A stretch of DNA of 64,000 nt, from assembly GCA_963737145.1 (NCBI GenBank), contig CAVTRO010000007.1, forward strand, positions 1,302,001 through 1,366,000, given 5' to 3'. Positions 26,844 to 35,493 of this stretch are shown here, in pieces. The number at the start of each line of letters is the position of its first letter. Positions within the stretch are counted from its first letter, which is position 1. The notes under the pieces are model-generated. The model saw only the letters and a list, made by a program, of their open reading frames with translations, was not told the origin of the DNA and made no database searches. A program made the position numbers and the translations under genes. Origin of the DNA: AP-15 sp963737145 (lineage in GTDB: Bacteria; Pseudomonadota; Alphaproteobacteria; ATCC43930; CGMCC-115725).

Positions 26844-27989
26844 TCGGATCTTCGCTTCGAACCAACGCGCGCGCTGATTTGTCTATCCCATCTAAGGTGG
26901 GGATTTGTATTTCAGCGTCCCCAGCATATAATGACGCGATTTGCACAAATAATGCCGGTATTCTTCATAGAAGAACCGGTGTTGGACGATACCGGACCAC
27001 CATGGCTGGAATTGCACGCGATCACCGGCAATTTGACTGTTGGAGTGCCGCATCTGCCGCGGGGACTCAATTCCGGCGCAGCAACATTCCAGCGCGCTCT
27101 CTTAGATGAGGTGTGCGCCAGACATGGCATAACCGACCCGTATCTTTGGTTCTATACTCCTATGGCGATCACTTTCGCCGGCCAGATCCCCGCCTCAGTA
27201 GTCGTCTACGACTGCATGGACGAGCTTTCGGCTTTCAAAGGCGCGCCGGCAGAATTGCCGGAACTGGAAGACCTGCTGCTGGATCGCGCCGATCTGGTGT
27301 TTACCGGCGGATTGAGCCTGTACGAGGCAAAACGGGCCAGGCATCCGCGCGTTTATGCGTTTCCGAGCGCGGTCGATGTCGGCCATTTCGGCGCGGCGCG
27401 AGGTCGATTGGCGGAGCCTTCCGACCAGGCCGCAATTCCTCGCCCACGTCTCGGGTTTTTTGGCGTGATCGATGAGCGGATGGATACGGCCTTACTGGCC
27501 GCCCTCGCCGACAGGCGACCTGATTGGCACTTCGTGATGATCGGCCCGGTGGTCAAAATCGATCCGGCCAGCCTGCCGAAAGCCGAAAACATCCACTATC
27601 TCGGTATCAAAAATTATCGGGAGCTGCCGGCGTATACGGCGCATTGGGAAGTCGCGCTGATGCCGTTTGCGCTCAATGACGCCACCCGCTTCATCAGCCC
27701 GACAAAAATGCCGGAATACCTCGCTGCAGGCAAACCCGTGGTCTCGACACCGGTGGCCGATGTAGGGCGCCGCTGGGGGCATCTCGACGCCACATTCATA
27801 GCCGAAAACCCGGATGATTTCGCATCCAAGGCTGCCGCGGCGATCGCGCTCGCCGCCAGACCCGGCGATTGGCTCAATCAGATCGACCGCGATCTCGCAG
27901 GATTGTCATGGGACAGCACCTGGGAACGGATGCGGGTGCTGATCGCTGATCTGCCGCCCCGGCAGTCCCGTGTTGCGGCGCCCGCCTGA
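26808..27989 (+). CDS. Glycosyltransferase, GT-B fold
   Basis: A protein of about 393 residues resembling the glycosyltransferases often found beside UDP-galactopyranose mutase. RALICLSHLRWGFVFQRPQHIM is the N-terminal signature of this group. VVYDCMDELSAFKG, GFFGVIDERMD, and the donor-site region SPTKMPEYLAAGKPVVSTPV in the C-terminal domain follow. It presumably transfers a sugar, possibly galactofuranose, during polysaccharide synthesis on the cytoplasmic side. GTG 26808 or TTG 26799 could be the start. It shares a TGATG stop/start with glf, so the two are translationally coupled. Confidence 0.85.
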   Translation: MKLRVANSISRQSDLRFEPTRALICLSHLRWGFVFQRPQHIMTRFAQIMPVFFIEEPVLDDTGPPWLELHAITGNLTVGVPHLPRGLNSGAATFQRALLDEVCARHGITDPYLWFYTPMAITFAGQIPASVVVYDCMDELSAFKGAPAELPELEDLLLDRADLVFTGGLSLYEAKRARHPRVYAFPSAVDVGHFGAARGRLAEPSDQAAIPRPRLGFFGVIDERMDTALLAALADRRPDWHFVMIGPVVKIDPASLPKAENIHYLGIKNYRELPAYTAHWEVALMPFALNDATRFISPTKMPEYLAAGKPVVSTPVADVGRRWGHLDATFIAENPDDFASKAAAAIALAARPGDWLNQIDRDLAGLSWDSTWERMRVLIADLPPRQSRVAAPA

Positions 27990-29173
27990 TGGTTCCGGGT
28001 GCGTTACTGCGGACGCGCGCTCGCGGCTTCGATTATCTGATCGTCGGTGCGGGCTTTGCCGGAAGCGTACTGGCCGAGAGGCTCGCGGCCACGGCCGATA
28101 GGCGCATCCTCCTGATCGACCGGCGGTCACACATAGCGGGGAATGCCTACGACTCCCAAAATGACGACGGGATACTGGTCCAACGTTATGGACCCCATAT
28201 CTTTCACACCAATTCGAAGCAAGTGGTCGACTATTTGAGCCGCTTCACAGCTTGGCGGCCCTATCAGCACCGCGTCCGCGCGGCAGTGGGCGATATGACG
28301 TTCCCCATTCCGATCAATCGCACCACGATCAACGGGCTGTTCGGCCTTGATCTGTCAGAAGCCGAAACGCACGAATTTCTGAAGAAAAGGGCCGAGCCTG
28401 TCGCACGGATCCAGACCTCCGAGGATGTCGTGGTCAGCCAGGTGGGACGTGAGCTCTATGAGATTTTCTTCCGCGGCTATACCCGAAAACACTGGGGGCT
28501 GGATCCTTCGGAGCTCGACAAATCGGTTGCTGCCCGCATCCCGGTGCGGACCAATGATGACGATCGTTATTTTAACGATACCTACCAAATCATGCCACGC
28601 GACGGGTTCACCCGGCTGTTTGAGAACATGCTCGATCACCCAAACATAAAAGTCATGCTCAATGCCGATTACCGCGATGTAATAGATGAGATTGCCTATG
28701 AGCGGATGGTCTACACCGGCCCGATAGATGAATTCTTCGAATTTCGGTACGGTAAATTGCCGTACCGTTCACTGAGATTTCATAATGAGACGATCGGACG
28801 CGAGCAGTTTCAGCCGGTCGCGACAGTAAATTACCCAAGCGAGGAGGTCCCGTATACCCGGGTCACCGAACACAAGCACCTGACCGGCCAAGTTCATCCT
28901 AAAACAACGGTCACCTACGAGTTCCCGAGCGCCGAAGGAGAGCCTTATTATCCGGTGCCGCGTTCCGACAATGCAGAGTTATATGCGCGCTATCGCAAGC
29001 TGGCAGACGCGGAGCCCGATGTCGAATTCGTAGGTCGACTTGCGACTTACCGCTATTACAACATGGACCAAGTCGTTGCTCAGGCGCTTGCGACCTACGC
29101 GCGGATCGGCGGCGTTCGAGCGCCGCCGGCGGCAAAGATGCCGGTCCGCGGCGCGGCGCCAGCCGAGGCGTAA
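27989..29173 (+). CDS. glf: UDP-galactopyranose mutase
   Basis: Glf is a flavoenzyme that interconverts UDP-galactopyranose and UDP-galactofuranose, supplying Galf for cell-surface glycans. The 394-residue protein has the FAD-binding start FDYLIVGAGFAGSVLAERLA, RYGPHIFHTNSKQV, the substrate-loop region FFRGYTRKHWGLDPSEL, and the catalytic-site arginine/tyrosine segments PYTRVTEHKHL and RYYNMDQVV. The first 15 residues are extra. Its ATG overlaps the glycosyltransferase stop by one base. A dedicated mutase-transferase pair is good evidence that the organism makes a Galf-containing polymer. Confidence 0.96.
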   Translation: MVPGALLRTRARGFDYLIVGAGFAGSVLAERLAATADRRILLIDRRSHIAGNAYDSQNDDGILVQRYGPHIFHTNSKQVVDYLSRFTAWRPYQHRVRAAVGDMTFPIPINRTTINGLFGLDLSEAETHEFLKKRAEPVARIQTSEDVVVSQVGRELYEIFFRGYTRKHWGLDPSELDKSVAARIPVRTNDDDRYFNDTYQIMPRDGFTRLFENMLDHPNIKVMLNADYRDVIDEIAYERMVYTGPIDEFFEFRYGKLPYRSLRFHNETIGREQFQPVATVNYPSEEVPYTRVTEHKHLTGQVHPKTTVTYEFPSAEGEPYYPVPRSDNAELYARYRKLADAEPDVEFVGRLATYRYYNMDQVVAQALATYARIGGVRAPPAAKMPVRGAAPAEA

Positions 29174-29175
29174 GA

Positions 29176-29919
29176 TCAGGCGGTGATCCAGCTCCGATAA
29201 TCCCTGGCGATCGCCGCTACCGCAGCCTCGTAAAGGCGGTGCCCCGCCTCCGGGCTCGCCAGAGCGGGGTTAGAACCGATGCGGCCATCGGGGAATTTGC
29301 GCCGGTAGTCGGCCGCATCAGCGAAGTCGCCGCGCGGTGCTACCGACGGGTCGAGAATGACTGATTTGATCGCGCTCGGGTAAGCGAATTGGGTAATTGC
29401 TACCTCGCTCGGGGTTGCATGGCTGCCCTCGGCATCGCCATAGAGCTCTTTGGCCAAATCGTGCACTTCCTGGTTCTGCCACCAATTTTTCAGCCGGCAT
29501 CTTATTGACGCGATATTAGCTGCGGCGCCCAGGCTGCGCGTCGCGTAGATCTCCGAAAAGGCGGCGGCCAGGGTAGCGATGTTCCCGCCATGGCCGTTAA
29601 GGAAGTAGAAGCGCTCGAACCCGTGCACCGCCAAGGAGTTGACCATGTCCTTGAGGACGGCGATCAAAGTGCTTGGCCGCAACGTCATCGAGCCGGCGAA
29701 GCCGAGATGGTGCTGCGCCATGCCGACCGCGATTGTCGGCGCGACAAGGGCCTCGGCAGCCTCCCCGACCCCGTTCGCAATCACCTCGGCGCAGATCGCA
29801 TCGGTGCCGATCAGGCCGCTTGGCCCATGCTGCTCGGTCGAGCCGATCGGCAGGATGATCCCCCGGCTGGTCTGAAGATAAGCCTCGATTTCCTGCCAGG
29901 TTTGCAACTGAAGCTGCAT
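29176..29919 (-). CDS. Creatininase-family amidohydrolase
   Basis: A 247-residue protein of the PF02633 family with the metal-binding motifs LPIGSTEQHGP near residue 25, GTDAICAE, FLNGHGGN near 108 and SHATPSEVA near 165. Members hydrolyse cyclic or linear amides: creatinine, formamidopyrimidine in riboflavin/F420 synthesis, and mycofactocin precursors. No such pathway genes are adjacent, so the substrate is open. ATG 29919 has AGGA 7 nt upstream. It converges on glf with only 2 bp between stops. Confidence 0.9.
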   Translation of the reverse strand: MQLQLQTWQEIEAYLQTSRGIILPIGSTEQHGPSGLIGTDAICAEVIANGVGEAAEALVAPTIAVGMAQHHLGFAGSMTLRPSTLIAVLKDMVNSLAVHGFERFYFLNGHGGNIATLAAAFSEIYATRSLGAAANIASIRCRLKNWWQNQEVHDLAKELYGDAEGSHATPSEVAITQFAYPSAIKSVILDPSVAPRGDFADAADYRRKFPDGRIGSNPALASPEAGHRLYEAAVAAIARDYRSWITA

Positions 29920-30060
29920 TCGCGATCCTTTCGCCGCGGGTTGGCGTCGCCTACCAGGCGACCATCCGATCCTAGCATGCTTGCTTGTCGAGGCACGACC
30001 AGGATTGGCGGGTTTATATTCGAGGTTGGTTGTGCTAGGTTTTTGCCGCTTTGGTTGGAA

Positions 30061-31467
30061 ATGCCGAAAGCAATGAACCCAAGGGTTTTCCTTTTCTGCC
30101 TGATCGCTCTTTCGGTCGGTTCATGCTCGTGGATTCCGAGGGCCGGACCGTCAACGAGCGATGTTCTCGAACAAGGGCGGGCCGCAGGCGAGATCCTTTT
30201 CGATGTCGTCCAGGTCGATGACCGAGTGGTGAACGCGCTGATGGCCCAGCCAAAAGAGAGGTTTGCGCTTCGCTTCCAGAAGGATGCGCAACCTCCAGAG
30301 GTCAAGATCGCGATCGGCGATACCGTCTCGGTGCTGATTTGGGAGAGCGCTGCGGGCGGGTTGTTCAGTGAAACGCCGCCGACTCCGGCGCCGGCTGGCG
30401 GGCTGTCGGGGATCGAGCCGCTTGCTCCGGAATCGCGGCCCCAGCCGGGTGGGCAGCAGGGTGAATTCGGGACCCCGCGCCGGCCGACGGAACCGGGCCG
30501 CCCGCAGGAGGAGCAACCGCCAAGTGCGGGCGGTTCTTTTCCGATGGAGGCAATCGGCGCGGCGGCCGGGCGGCGGTCTGCTGTGATCCCAGACCAGGAG
30601 GTCGGAGCTGATGGCGCGATCAGCGTGCCGTATGCCGGGCGCGTGCCCGCCGCCGGCCGATTGCCGGCAGAGGTGCAGCAGGCGATCGAGGCGCGATTGG
30701 CCGAAAAGGCGCTCGGCCCGCAGGTCCTGCTAATCGACAAGAAAACCGCCGCCAACACTGTGACGGTGCTCCTGAACGAGTTTGGGGAGGTGCGCTCCGG
30801 GGGGGCGGGTGCGGGAGTGTCGCCGAACCCCACTGAGGCTGCGTCTGCTGGTACGCGAGTGCCCCTCTCGCCCGGCGGCGACAGATTGCTGCAGATCATC
30901 GCCGCGGCAGGCGGAGCGAAGGCTCCGGTCCACGAAACCTTTGTCCGACTATCCCGCGGCGGGGTGACTGCGACGATCCCGTTGGAACAGCTGGTAGCGG
31001 ACCCGGCCGAAGACCTCTATGCGCAACCCGGCGACGTGGTCACCCTCTTGCCGGTGCCGCAAACCTTCAGCGTCTTCGGCGCAACCGGCCGGAACGCGCA
31101 AATCGCGTTCGACGCGCGCAACATCACGCTCGGTGACGCGCTCGCGAAATCACAGGGCTTGCGCGATGATCTGGCCAAGCCGGAAGGCGTCTTTCTGTTC
31201 CGCTACGAGCCGGACTCCGTGCTTCGGGCGCTCGATCAGCCGATCGCCGCCGGTGCCAGAGGAGGCGTCTCGCCGGTGATCTACCGCTTCGATCTGCGGG
31301 ACGCCAAAACCTATGGACTGGCGCAAGAATTCCCGGTGCGTGACAAGGACGTCATCTTTGTCGCCGACGCCCCGGCCGCACAAGTCTACAAATTCTTCAC
31401 CGCGCTCAACCAAGTCACCGGTCCGATCGTGACCGGTTTGGTGACCTGCCATTACGTGAAATGTTGA
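30061..31467 (+). CDS. Wza-like polysaccharide export lipoprotein with a proline-rich insert
   Basis: A 468-residue outer-membrane polysaccharide export protein. The N-terminus has a lipoprotein signal (FLFCLIALSVGSC, lipobox ending SC at about residue 22). A Poly_export domain follows (VKIAIGDTVSVLIWE, then GAISVPYAGRVPAAGRLPAEVQQAIEARL) and SLBB-like repeats (LQIIAAAGGAKAPVHETFV, VVTLLPVPQTFSVFGA). The export domain is split by about 75 residues rich in Pro, Gly and Glu (roughly 105-180), unusual for Wza. ATG 30061 or 30073 is the start; the frame is open to 29590 but antisense to the creatininase. It fits with the upstream Glf pair as a surface-polysaccharide locus, though Wzc and Wzx/Wzy are absent. 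Confidence 0.87.
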   Translation: MPKAMNPRVFLFCLIALSVGSCSWIPRAGPSTSDVLEQGRAAGEILFDVVQVDDRVVNALMAQPKERFALRFQKDAQPPEVKIAIGDTVSVLIWESAAGGLFSETPPTPAPAGGLSGIEPLAPESRPQPGGQQGEFGTPRRPTEPGRPQEEQPPSAGGSFPMEAIGAAAGRRSAVIPDQEVGADGAISVPYAGRVPAAGRLPAEVQQAIEARLAEKALGPQVLLIDKKTAANTVTVLLNEFGEVRSGGAGAGVSPNPTEAASAGTRVPLSPGGDRLLQIIAAAGGAKAPVHETFVRLSRGGVTATIPLEQLVADPAEDLYAQPGDVVTLLPVPQTFSVFGATGRNAQIAFDARNITLGDALAKSQGLRDDLAKPEGVFLFRYEPDSVLRALDQPIAAGARGGVSPVIYRFDLRDAKTYGLAQEFPVRDKDVIFVADAPAAQVYKFFTALNQVTGPIVTGLVTCHYVKC

Positions 31468-31804
31468 GTGAGAGTCGAGTTAGATCGGCTCCGCTTGCGA
31501 GTTGACCACCGGCCGGGCGGCCGCCCCGCCCTCCATGAAACCGCCACTAGAGCGCTTTCCCGTGGGCCGCCAGCCACGGAACTCGATCCGTGGGGAAAGC
31601 CGGGATTCATTCATCGGCCTGTTGAGCGCTCGAAGGGTGGGCCCCGGCTTTCCGCCGGGGAAGCGTTCTATTTCCCAGAGCCCAAAGATCCCCCTCTCCG
31701 CCCTTGGGGGCGGAGAGGGCCGAGGTGAGGTGGGGGGAGCCGCAGACTCCGGCGGTACGACCCACCTCACATTTTGGGCTTCGTGACGCTCCGAACCGGG
31801 GGGG
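31468..31804. other. Repeat-rich intergenic region
   Basis: This 337-bp gap between convergent genes contains an interspersed repeat (31553-31606, listed separately) and, near 31688-31730, a CCCCCTCTCCGCC / GGCGGAGAGGG hairpin followed by a GGTGAGGTGGGGGG tract. No gene is seen. Confidence 0.6.
31553..31606 (-). repeat. Interspersed repeat, copy A
   Basis: Read on the minus strand this 54-nt block starts ATCCCGGCTTTCCCCACGG and ends GGCCCACGGGAAAGCG. It aligns over its whole length with 37338-37391 on the plus strand at roughly 80-85 per cent identity by eye. Internal complementarity between CCACGGA and TCCGTGG gives a stem-loop. Function unknown. Confidence 0.75.
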
Positions 31805-34468
31805 TTACGCCAAGCTCTTCGATACCATTTCATAGGTGTTTTTGCTGAGGTCGGGGGTGGCGAGAACGCGCTCCAGTTCACGGCGCATCAGAGCTTGGCG
31901 CCCTGGTTCGTGCCGGCGCCATGAGCCGAGGGGCTGGACGAGACGTGCGGCCGTCGTCGGGTTGAGCGGATCGAGGGCGATGACCTCGTCGGCGAGCAAG
32001 CGATATCCGGCGCCGCCCGCAGCGTGAAAGCGCAGCTGGTTGGCCTGCGCGAAGGTGCCGACGAGGGCGCGAACCCGGTTCGGGTTCTTGCGTTCGAAAG
32101 CCGGATGGCGCGTCAGCTCCCGCACGCGGTCCGGGGTTTGCGGCAACGACGAGCGCGCCTGCAACGCGAACCATTTGTCGATAACGAGATCGTCATGCGA
32201 CCACAGCTCATAGAAGCGGGCGAGCGCCATGGCGCGCTCGGGGCGGTCGAGATCGACGAGCACCGCCAGCGCCGCCAGCACGTCCGTCATATTTCGCCCG
32301 GCCCCGAACTGCGCCAGGGCGAGCGCCGCACCGTTCTCCTGATCGGCGCCGGCGAGGTAGGCAAGGCAAGCGTTGCGCAATGCCCGCCGGCCGATCGAGG
32401 CGCCGTCGATGATGTAAGGGCCTGCATCGGCGAGATCTCGGTACGCCGCAGCAAATTCCGCCGCCAAGGCTTTACAGAGCCCCGCGCGGGCGCCTTCGCG
32501 GGCGGCGTGAATGGCGTCGACATCCACGACGGCAAGCTGGTCGGCGAGAAAAAACTCGCTCGGCAACGTCAGAGCCTCGGCGGCGAAGGCCGGATCGCGG
32601 CCGGTGTCGGCGAGAATGCGCCGCATCGCCGCCACGAGATCCGGGTCGAGCGGGGCGGGCGCGTCGCCGCGCTGATGACCGGCAATCCGGTCAAGCAGAA
32701 TTTTCGTCGCAACCTGCTGGCCGGCTTCCCAGCGGGCAAAAGGCTCGGTGTCGTGCACCGCAAGGAATTTCAGCCGGTCGAGCGGCACGTCCTTCAGTTT
32801 GACGGGAGCCGAGAAACCGCGCAGCAGCGACGGGACCGGGGGCGCCGGCACGTCGACAAAGCGAAAACTCTGCCGCAAATCGGTGAGCGGTAGGACACGC
32901 GTCCCGATCCGGCTTGCCGCTTCGTCCTCCAGCCGGGCCGGCAATTCGCCGCCCTCCGGTCCGATCAACCCCATCGCCAACGGGATCAGCATCGGCGATT
33001 TTTCCGGTTGTCCCGGGGTCGGCGGCACTTTTTGCTGCGCGGTCAGCTCGTAGCTGCGCATATCGGCATCCCAACGGTCCTCGATAGAGATTTCCGGGGT
33101 GCCCGCCTGCTCGTACCACCGCCTGAATTGGCTGAGATCGACGCCGCCGGCGTCATGCATCGCCGCGACAAAGTCCTCGATCGTCGCGGCACGGTTGTCG
33201 TGCCGGCGGATGTAGAGATCCATACCGCGGCGAAACCCCTCCTTCCCGATCAGCGTATGGATCATGCGCACCAGTTCGGCGCCTTTGTTGTAGACGGTCG
33301 GCGTGTAGAAATTGTCGATTTTGATATAGCTGTCCGGCCGCACCGGGTGGGCGAGCGGGCCGTCATCCTCGGGAAATTGGATGGCGCGCAAGGTGCGCAC
33401 CTCGGCGATGCGCCGCACCGCGCGGCTCCCCTGATCGGCGGAAAACTCCTGGTCGCGAAATACGGTCAGCCCTTCCTTTAGTGAGAGCTGGAACCAGTCG
33501 CGGCAGGTCACCCGGTTCCCGGTCCAGTTGTGGAAATATTCGTGCGCGATCACCGCCTCGATGTTCTGGTAATCGGTGTCGGTCGCCGTGTCGGGCTTGG
33601 CCAATACATAGCGAGTATTGAAAATGTTGAGGCCTTTGTTCTCCATCGCCCCCATGTTGAAGTCGCTGACCGCCACAATATTGAAGACGTCGAGATCGTA
33701 TTCGAGGCCGAAGACGTCTTCGTCCCAGCGCATCGCCTTTTTCAGCGAAGCCATCGCATGGCCGCATTTGTCCTCGTCGCCGCGGCGCACCCAGATGGCA
33801 AGCGCCACCTCCTTGCCGGAGCGGGTGGTAAAGCGGTCCGGCACGGCGACCAGATCGCCGGCCACGAGCGCGAACAGGTAGGAGGGCTTGGGATGAGGAT
33901 CGACCCATTTCGCCCGGTGGCGGCCGTCGCTCATTTCGCCGTGCTCGACCGGGTTGCCGTTCGACAGCAGCACCGGAAAGCGACTTTTTTCGGCGATGAT
34001 CGTCGTCATGTAGCGGGCCATCACATCCGGCCGGTCGACGAAATAGGTGATGCGGCGAAAGCCTTCGGGCTCGCATTGGGTGCAGAAATTGCCGCCCGAC
34101 ACATAAAGGCCGGAGAGCGCGGTATTGGTCTCGGGTGAAATTCGGGTTTCCACTTCGAGCGTAAAGGCGTCCGGTACGTCGGCCACGATCAGGCCGCCTT
34201 CGGCGGGAAGCTCATAGCGATTGGGGCCGAGCGGCGCGCCGTCAAGCGCCAGCGAGAGGAGGGCGAGTTCCTCGCCATCGAGATGCAGCGCGGTCGGGCG
34301 TTCGGAGCTCTCCGGATTACGCCGTAACCGGAGGCGCGATTTGACCCGCGTATCGCTGTCTGCGAGCTCGAACACCAGATCGACGGTGTCGATCAGAAAA
34401 TCGGGCGGCCGATATTCGGCTAGCCGCACCGGTTGGGGCGGCGCGATATCTGCGGAGATGTCGAGCAT
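31805..34468 (-). CDS. pepN: Aminopeptidase N
   Basis: An 887-residue M1-family zinc aminopeptidase of the PepN type. The exopeptidase motif GAMEN is at 273-277. The zinc site is HEYFHNW at 309-315, with the third ligand glutamate in the LKEGLTVFRDQEF segment. The remainder is the ARM-like C-terminal domain with ADQENGAALALAQFG and FAQANQLRFHAAGGAGYRL. It releases N-terminal residues from cytoplasmic peptides. Its ATG overlaps the TGA of the VOC-family gene by one base, so translation is coupled. Confidence 0.97.
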   Translation of the reverse strand: MLDISADIAPPQPVRLAEYRPPDFLIDTVDLVFELADSDTRVKSRLRLRRNPESSERPTALHLDGEELALLSLALDGAPLGPNRYELPAEGGLIVADVPDAFTLEVETRISPETNTALSGLYVSGGNFCTQCEPEGFRRITYFVDRPDVMARYMTTIIAEKSRFPVLLSNGNPVEHGEMSDGRHRAKWVDPHPKPSYLFALVAGDLVAVPDRFTTRSGKEVALAIWVRRGDEDKCGHAMASLKKAMRWDEDVFGLEYDLDVFNIVAVSDFNMGAMENKGLNIFNTRYVLAKPDTATDTDYQNIEAVIAHEYFHNWTGNRVTCRDWFQLSLKEGLTVFRDQEFSADQGSRAVRRIAEVRTLRAIQFPEDDGPLAHPVRPDSYIKIDNFYTPTVYNKGAELVRMIHTLIGKEGFRRGMDLYIRRHDNRAATIEDFVAAMHDAGGVDLSQFRRWYEQAGTPEISIEDRWDADMRSYELTAQQKVPPTPGQPEKSPMLIPLAMGLIGPEGGELPARLEDEAASRIGTRVLPLTDLRQSFRFVDVPAPPVPSLLRGFSAPVKLKDVPLDRLKFLAVHDTEPFARWEAGQQVATKILLDRIAGHQRGDAPAPLDPDLVAAMRRILADTGRDPAFAAEALTLPSEFFLADQLAVVDVDAIHAAREGARAGLCKALAAEFAAAYRDLADAGPYIIDGASIGRRALRNACLAYLAGADQENGAALALAQFGAGRNMTDVLAALAVLVDLDRPERAMALARFYELWSHDDLVIDKWFALQARSSLPQTPDRVRELTRHPAFERKNPNRVRALVGTFAQANQLRFHAAGGAGYRLLADEVIALDPLNPTTAARLVQPLGSWRRHEPGRQALMRRELERVLATPDLSKNTYEMVSKSLA

Positions 34469-35043
34469 CAGCGGTCACGCTCCAACAGCGATGGGTCGTG
34501 CAAGGTAGTATCCTGACCGCGCACCGGGTCGGCGATCGCGTCCGCGAGGCTGCGGGCGCCCTTCCATTCGCTCGGCGGGCGCACATGGCCGCCGCTGTCG
34601 ATCTGATCGATGCCCCAATAGATCTCGAGCCGGTGATTGTCGGGATCGCGGAATTCGACGGCGATCTGACAACCGGCGCGGCGCCGGCCGGCAAAGTCGA
34701 TCTCGACCCCGTGCCGGCACAAATGGTCGTGCGCCCGCAGGACTTCATCGAGCGTGGCGACCTCGAAGGCGATATGGTTGAGATCGGCGTTCCCCGCCGG
34801 CTCCTTCAGCGAACCGACCAGCGCGATCCCGTGATGGTCCGGGTTGCAGCGCAGAAACACCATGCCGCCCGGCACCATCTCCTCGGGATAGACGTCCGAG
34901 ATCTCGAACCCGAGCACCTGGGTATAAAACCGGGCCGACCCCTCCACATCGCGCACATTGAGCACGACATGACCCAATTTGCCGATGCGGAAAGGGTGCC
35001 CCTGCGGCCGCCGCAGCTGCTTCACTCGATTCGGATCATACAT
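34468..35043 (-). CDS. VOC-family protein, extradiol-dioxygenase-like
   Basis: A 191-residue vicinal-oxygen-chelate protein. The metal ligands of the family can be seen as LGHVVLNVRD (His), ADLNHIAFEV (His) and HRLEIYWG (Glu), in the order expected of glyoxalase/extradiol dioxygenase folds. The tail of about 45 residues after the last ligand is extra. I use ATG 35043 because GGAGG is 5 nt upstream; the ATG at 35055 would put that ribosome-binding site inside the gene. Coupled by TGATG to pepN. The reaction is unknown. Confidence 0.85.
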   Translation of the reverse strand: MYDPNRVKQLRRPQGHPFRIGKLGHVVLNVRDVEGSARFYTQVLGFEISDVYPEEMVPGGMVFLRCNPDHHGIALVGSLKEPAGNADLNHIAFEVATLDEVLRAHDHLCRHGVEIDFAGRRRAGCQIAVEFRDPDNHRLEIYWGIDQIDSGGHVRPPSEWKGARSLADAIADPVRGQDTTLHDPSLLERDR

Positions 35044-35190
35044 TTCACCCTCCATCGCTGACGCGTAAACATTTTGGGCGAGATTACGTTTTCTTTATCA
35101 CCACAAGGCCATACTTCCGTCGAATTTTCTTCATGCTGATCGGTTACACGGGAACTCTGCCGAAGGGTGCAGTTGCCGGGGGGCTTTCTG

Positions 35191-35319
35191 ATGCAGGATT
35201 GGATTTCCGACTGGAAACGATGGAGCCGGGCCGAACGCTGCTTTGCGGTCGCGCTCGTCATTTTGTCCTTGGTGATCCCGCTCGGGGTGTTGATCGGCGG
35301 CCGCATCGTGGGTACCTAG
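35191..35319 (+). CDS. 42-residue single-pass membrane protein
   Basis: This short gene encodes an amphipathic, Trp/Arg-rich N-terminus (MQDWISDWKRWSRAER) followed by one hydrophobic helix (FAVALVILSLVIPLGVLIGG) and a short RIVGT tail. A GGGGG run 7 nt before the ATG can act as ribosome-binding site. The layout of a charged amphipathic helix plus one transmembrane segment is that of real small inner-membrane proteins. I do not recognise the family. The stop codon overlaps a CTAGTGTTCAGA repeat. It lies between the VOC gene (divergent) and the IS110 transposase. Confidence 0.6.
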   Translation: MQDWISDWKRWSRAERCFAVALVILSLVIPLGVLIGGRIVGT

Positions 35320-35354
35320 TGTTCAGAATCAGACGGACGATTCAGTGAGTCGTC

Positions 35355-35377
35355 ATGGCCGGGCTCGTCCCGGCCAT
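35355..35377. repeat. REP-like palindrome
   Basis: A perfect 9-bp stem ATGGCCGGG / CCCGGCCAT with a 5-nt loop, followed by CCACG. The same ATGGCCGGG core recurs at 50162 and, as GGCCGGGACAAGCCCG, near 50240. Such palindromes are abundant between genes of rhizobia and relatives. Here it lies in the 174 bp upstream of the IS110 transposase. Confidence 0.8.
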
Positions 35378-35493
35378 CCACGAACTGCGGCATACGCCTT
35401 TCCGCTCGCGTGAATGCGCGGATCAAGATGGTATGGGGCGGGCGGCGAGGGAATGGCACCATCGTCGCTGGAAAGAAGCGATGGAGCACGCCA

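Noticed and set aside
29590..30060. N-terminal extension of the Wza-like protein by about 157 residues
   Set aside because: It is antisense to the creatininase gene, lacks family similarity, and would bury the lipoprotein signal that starts at 30061.
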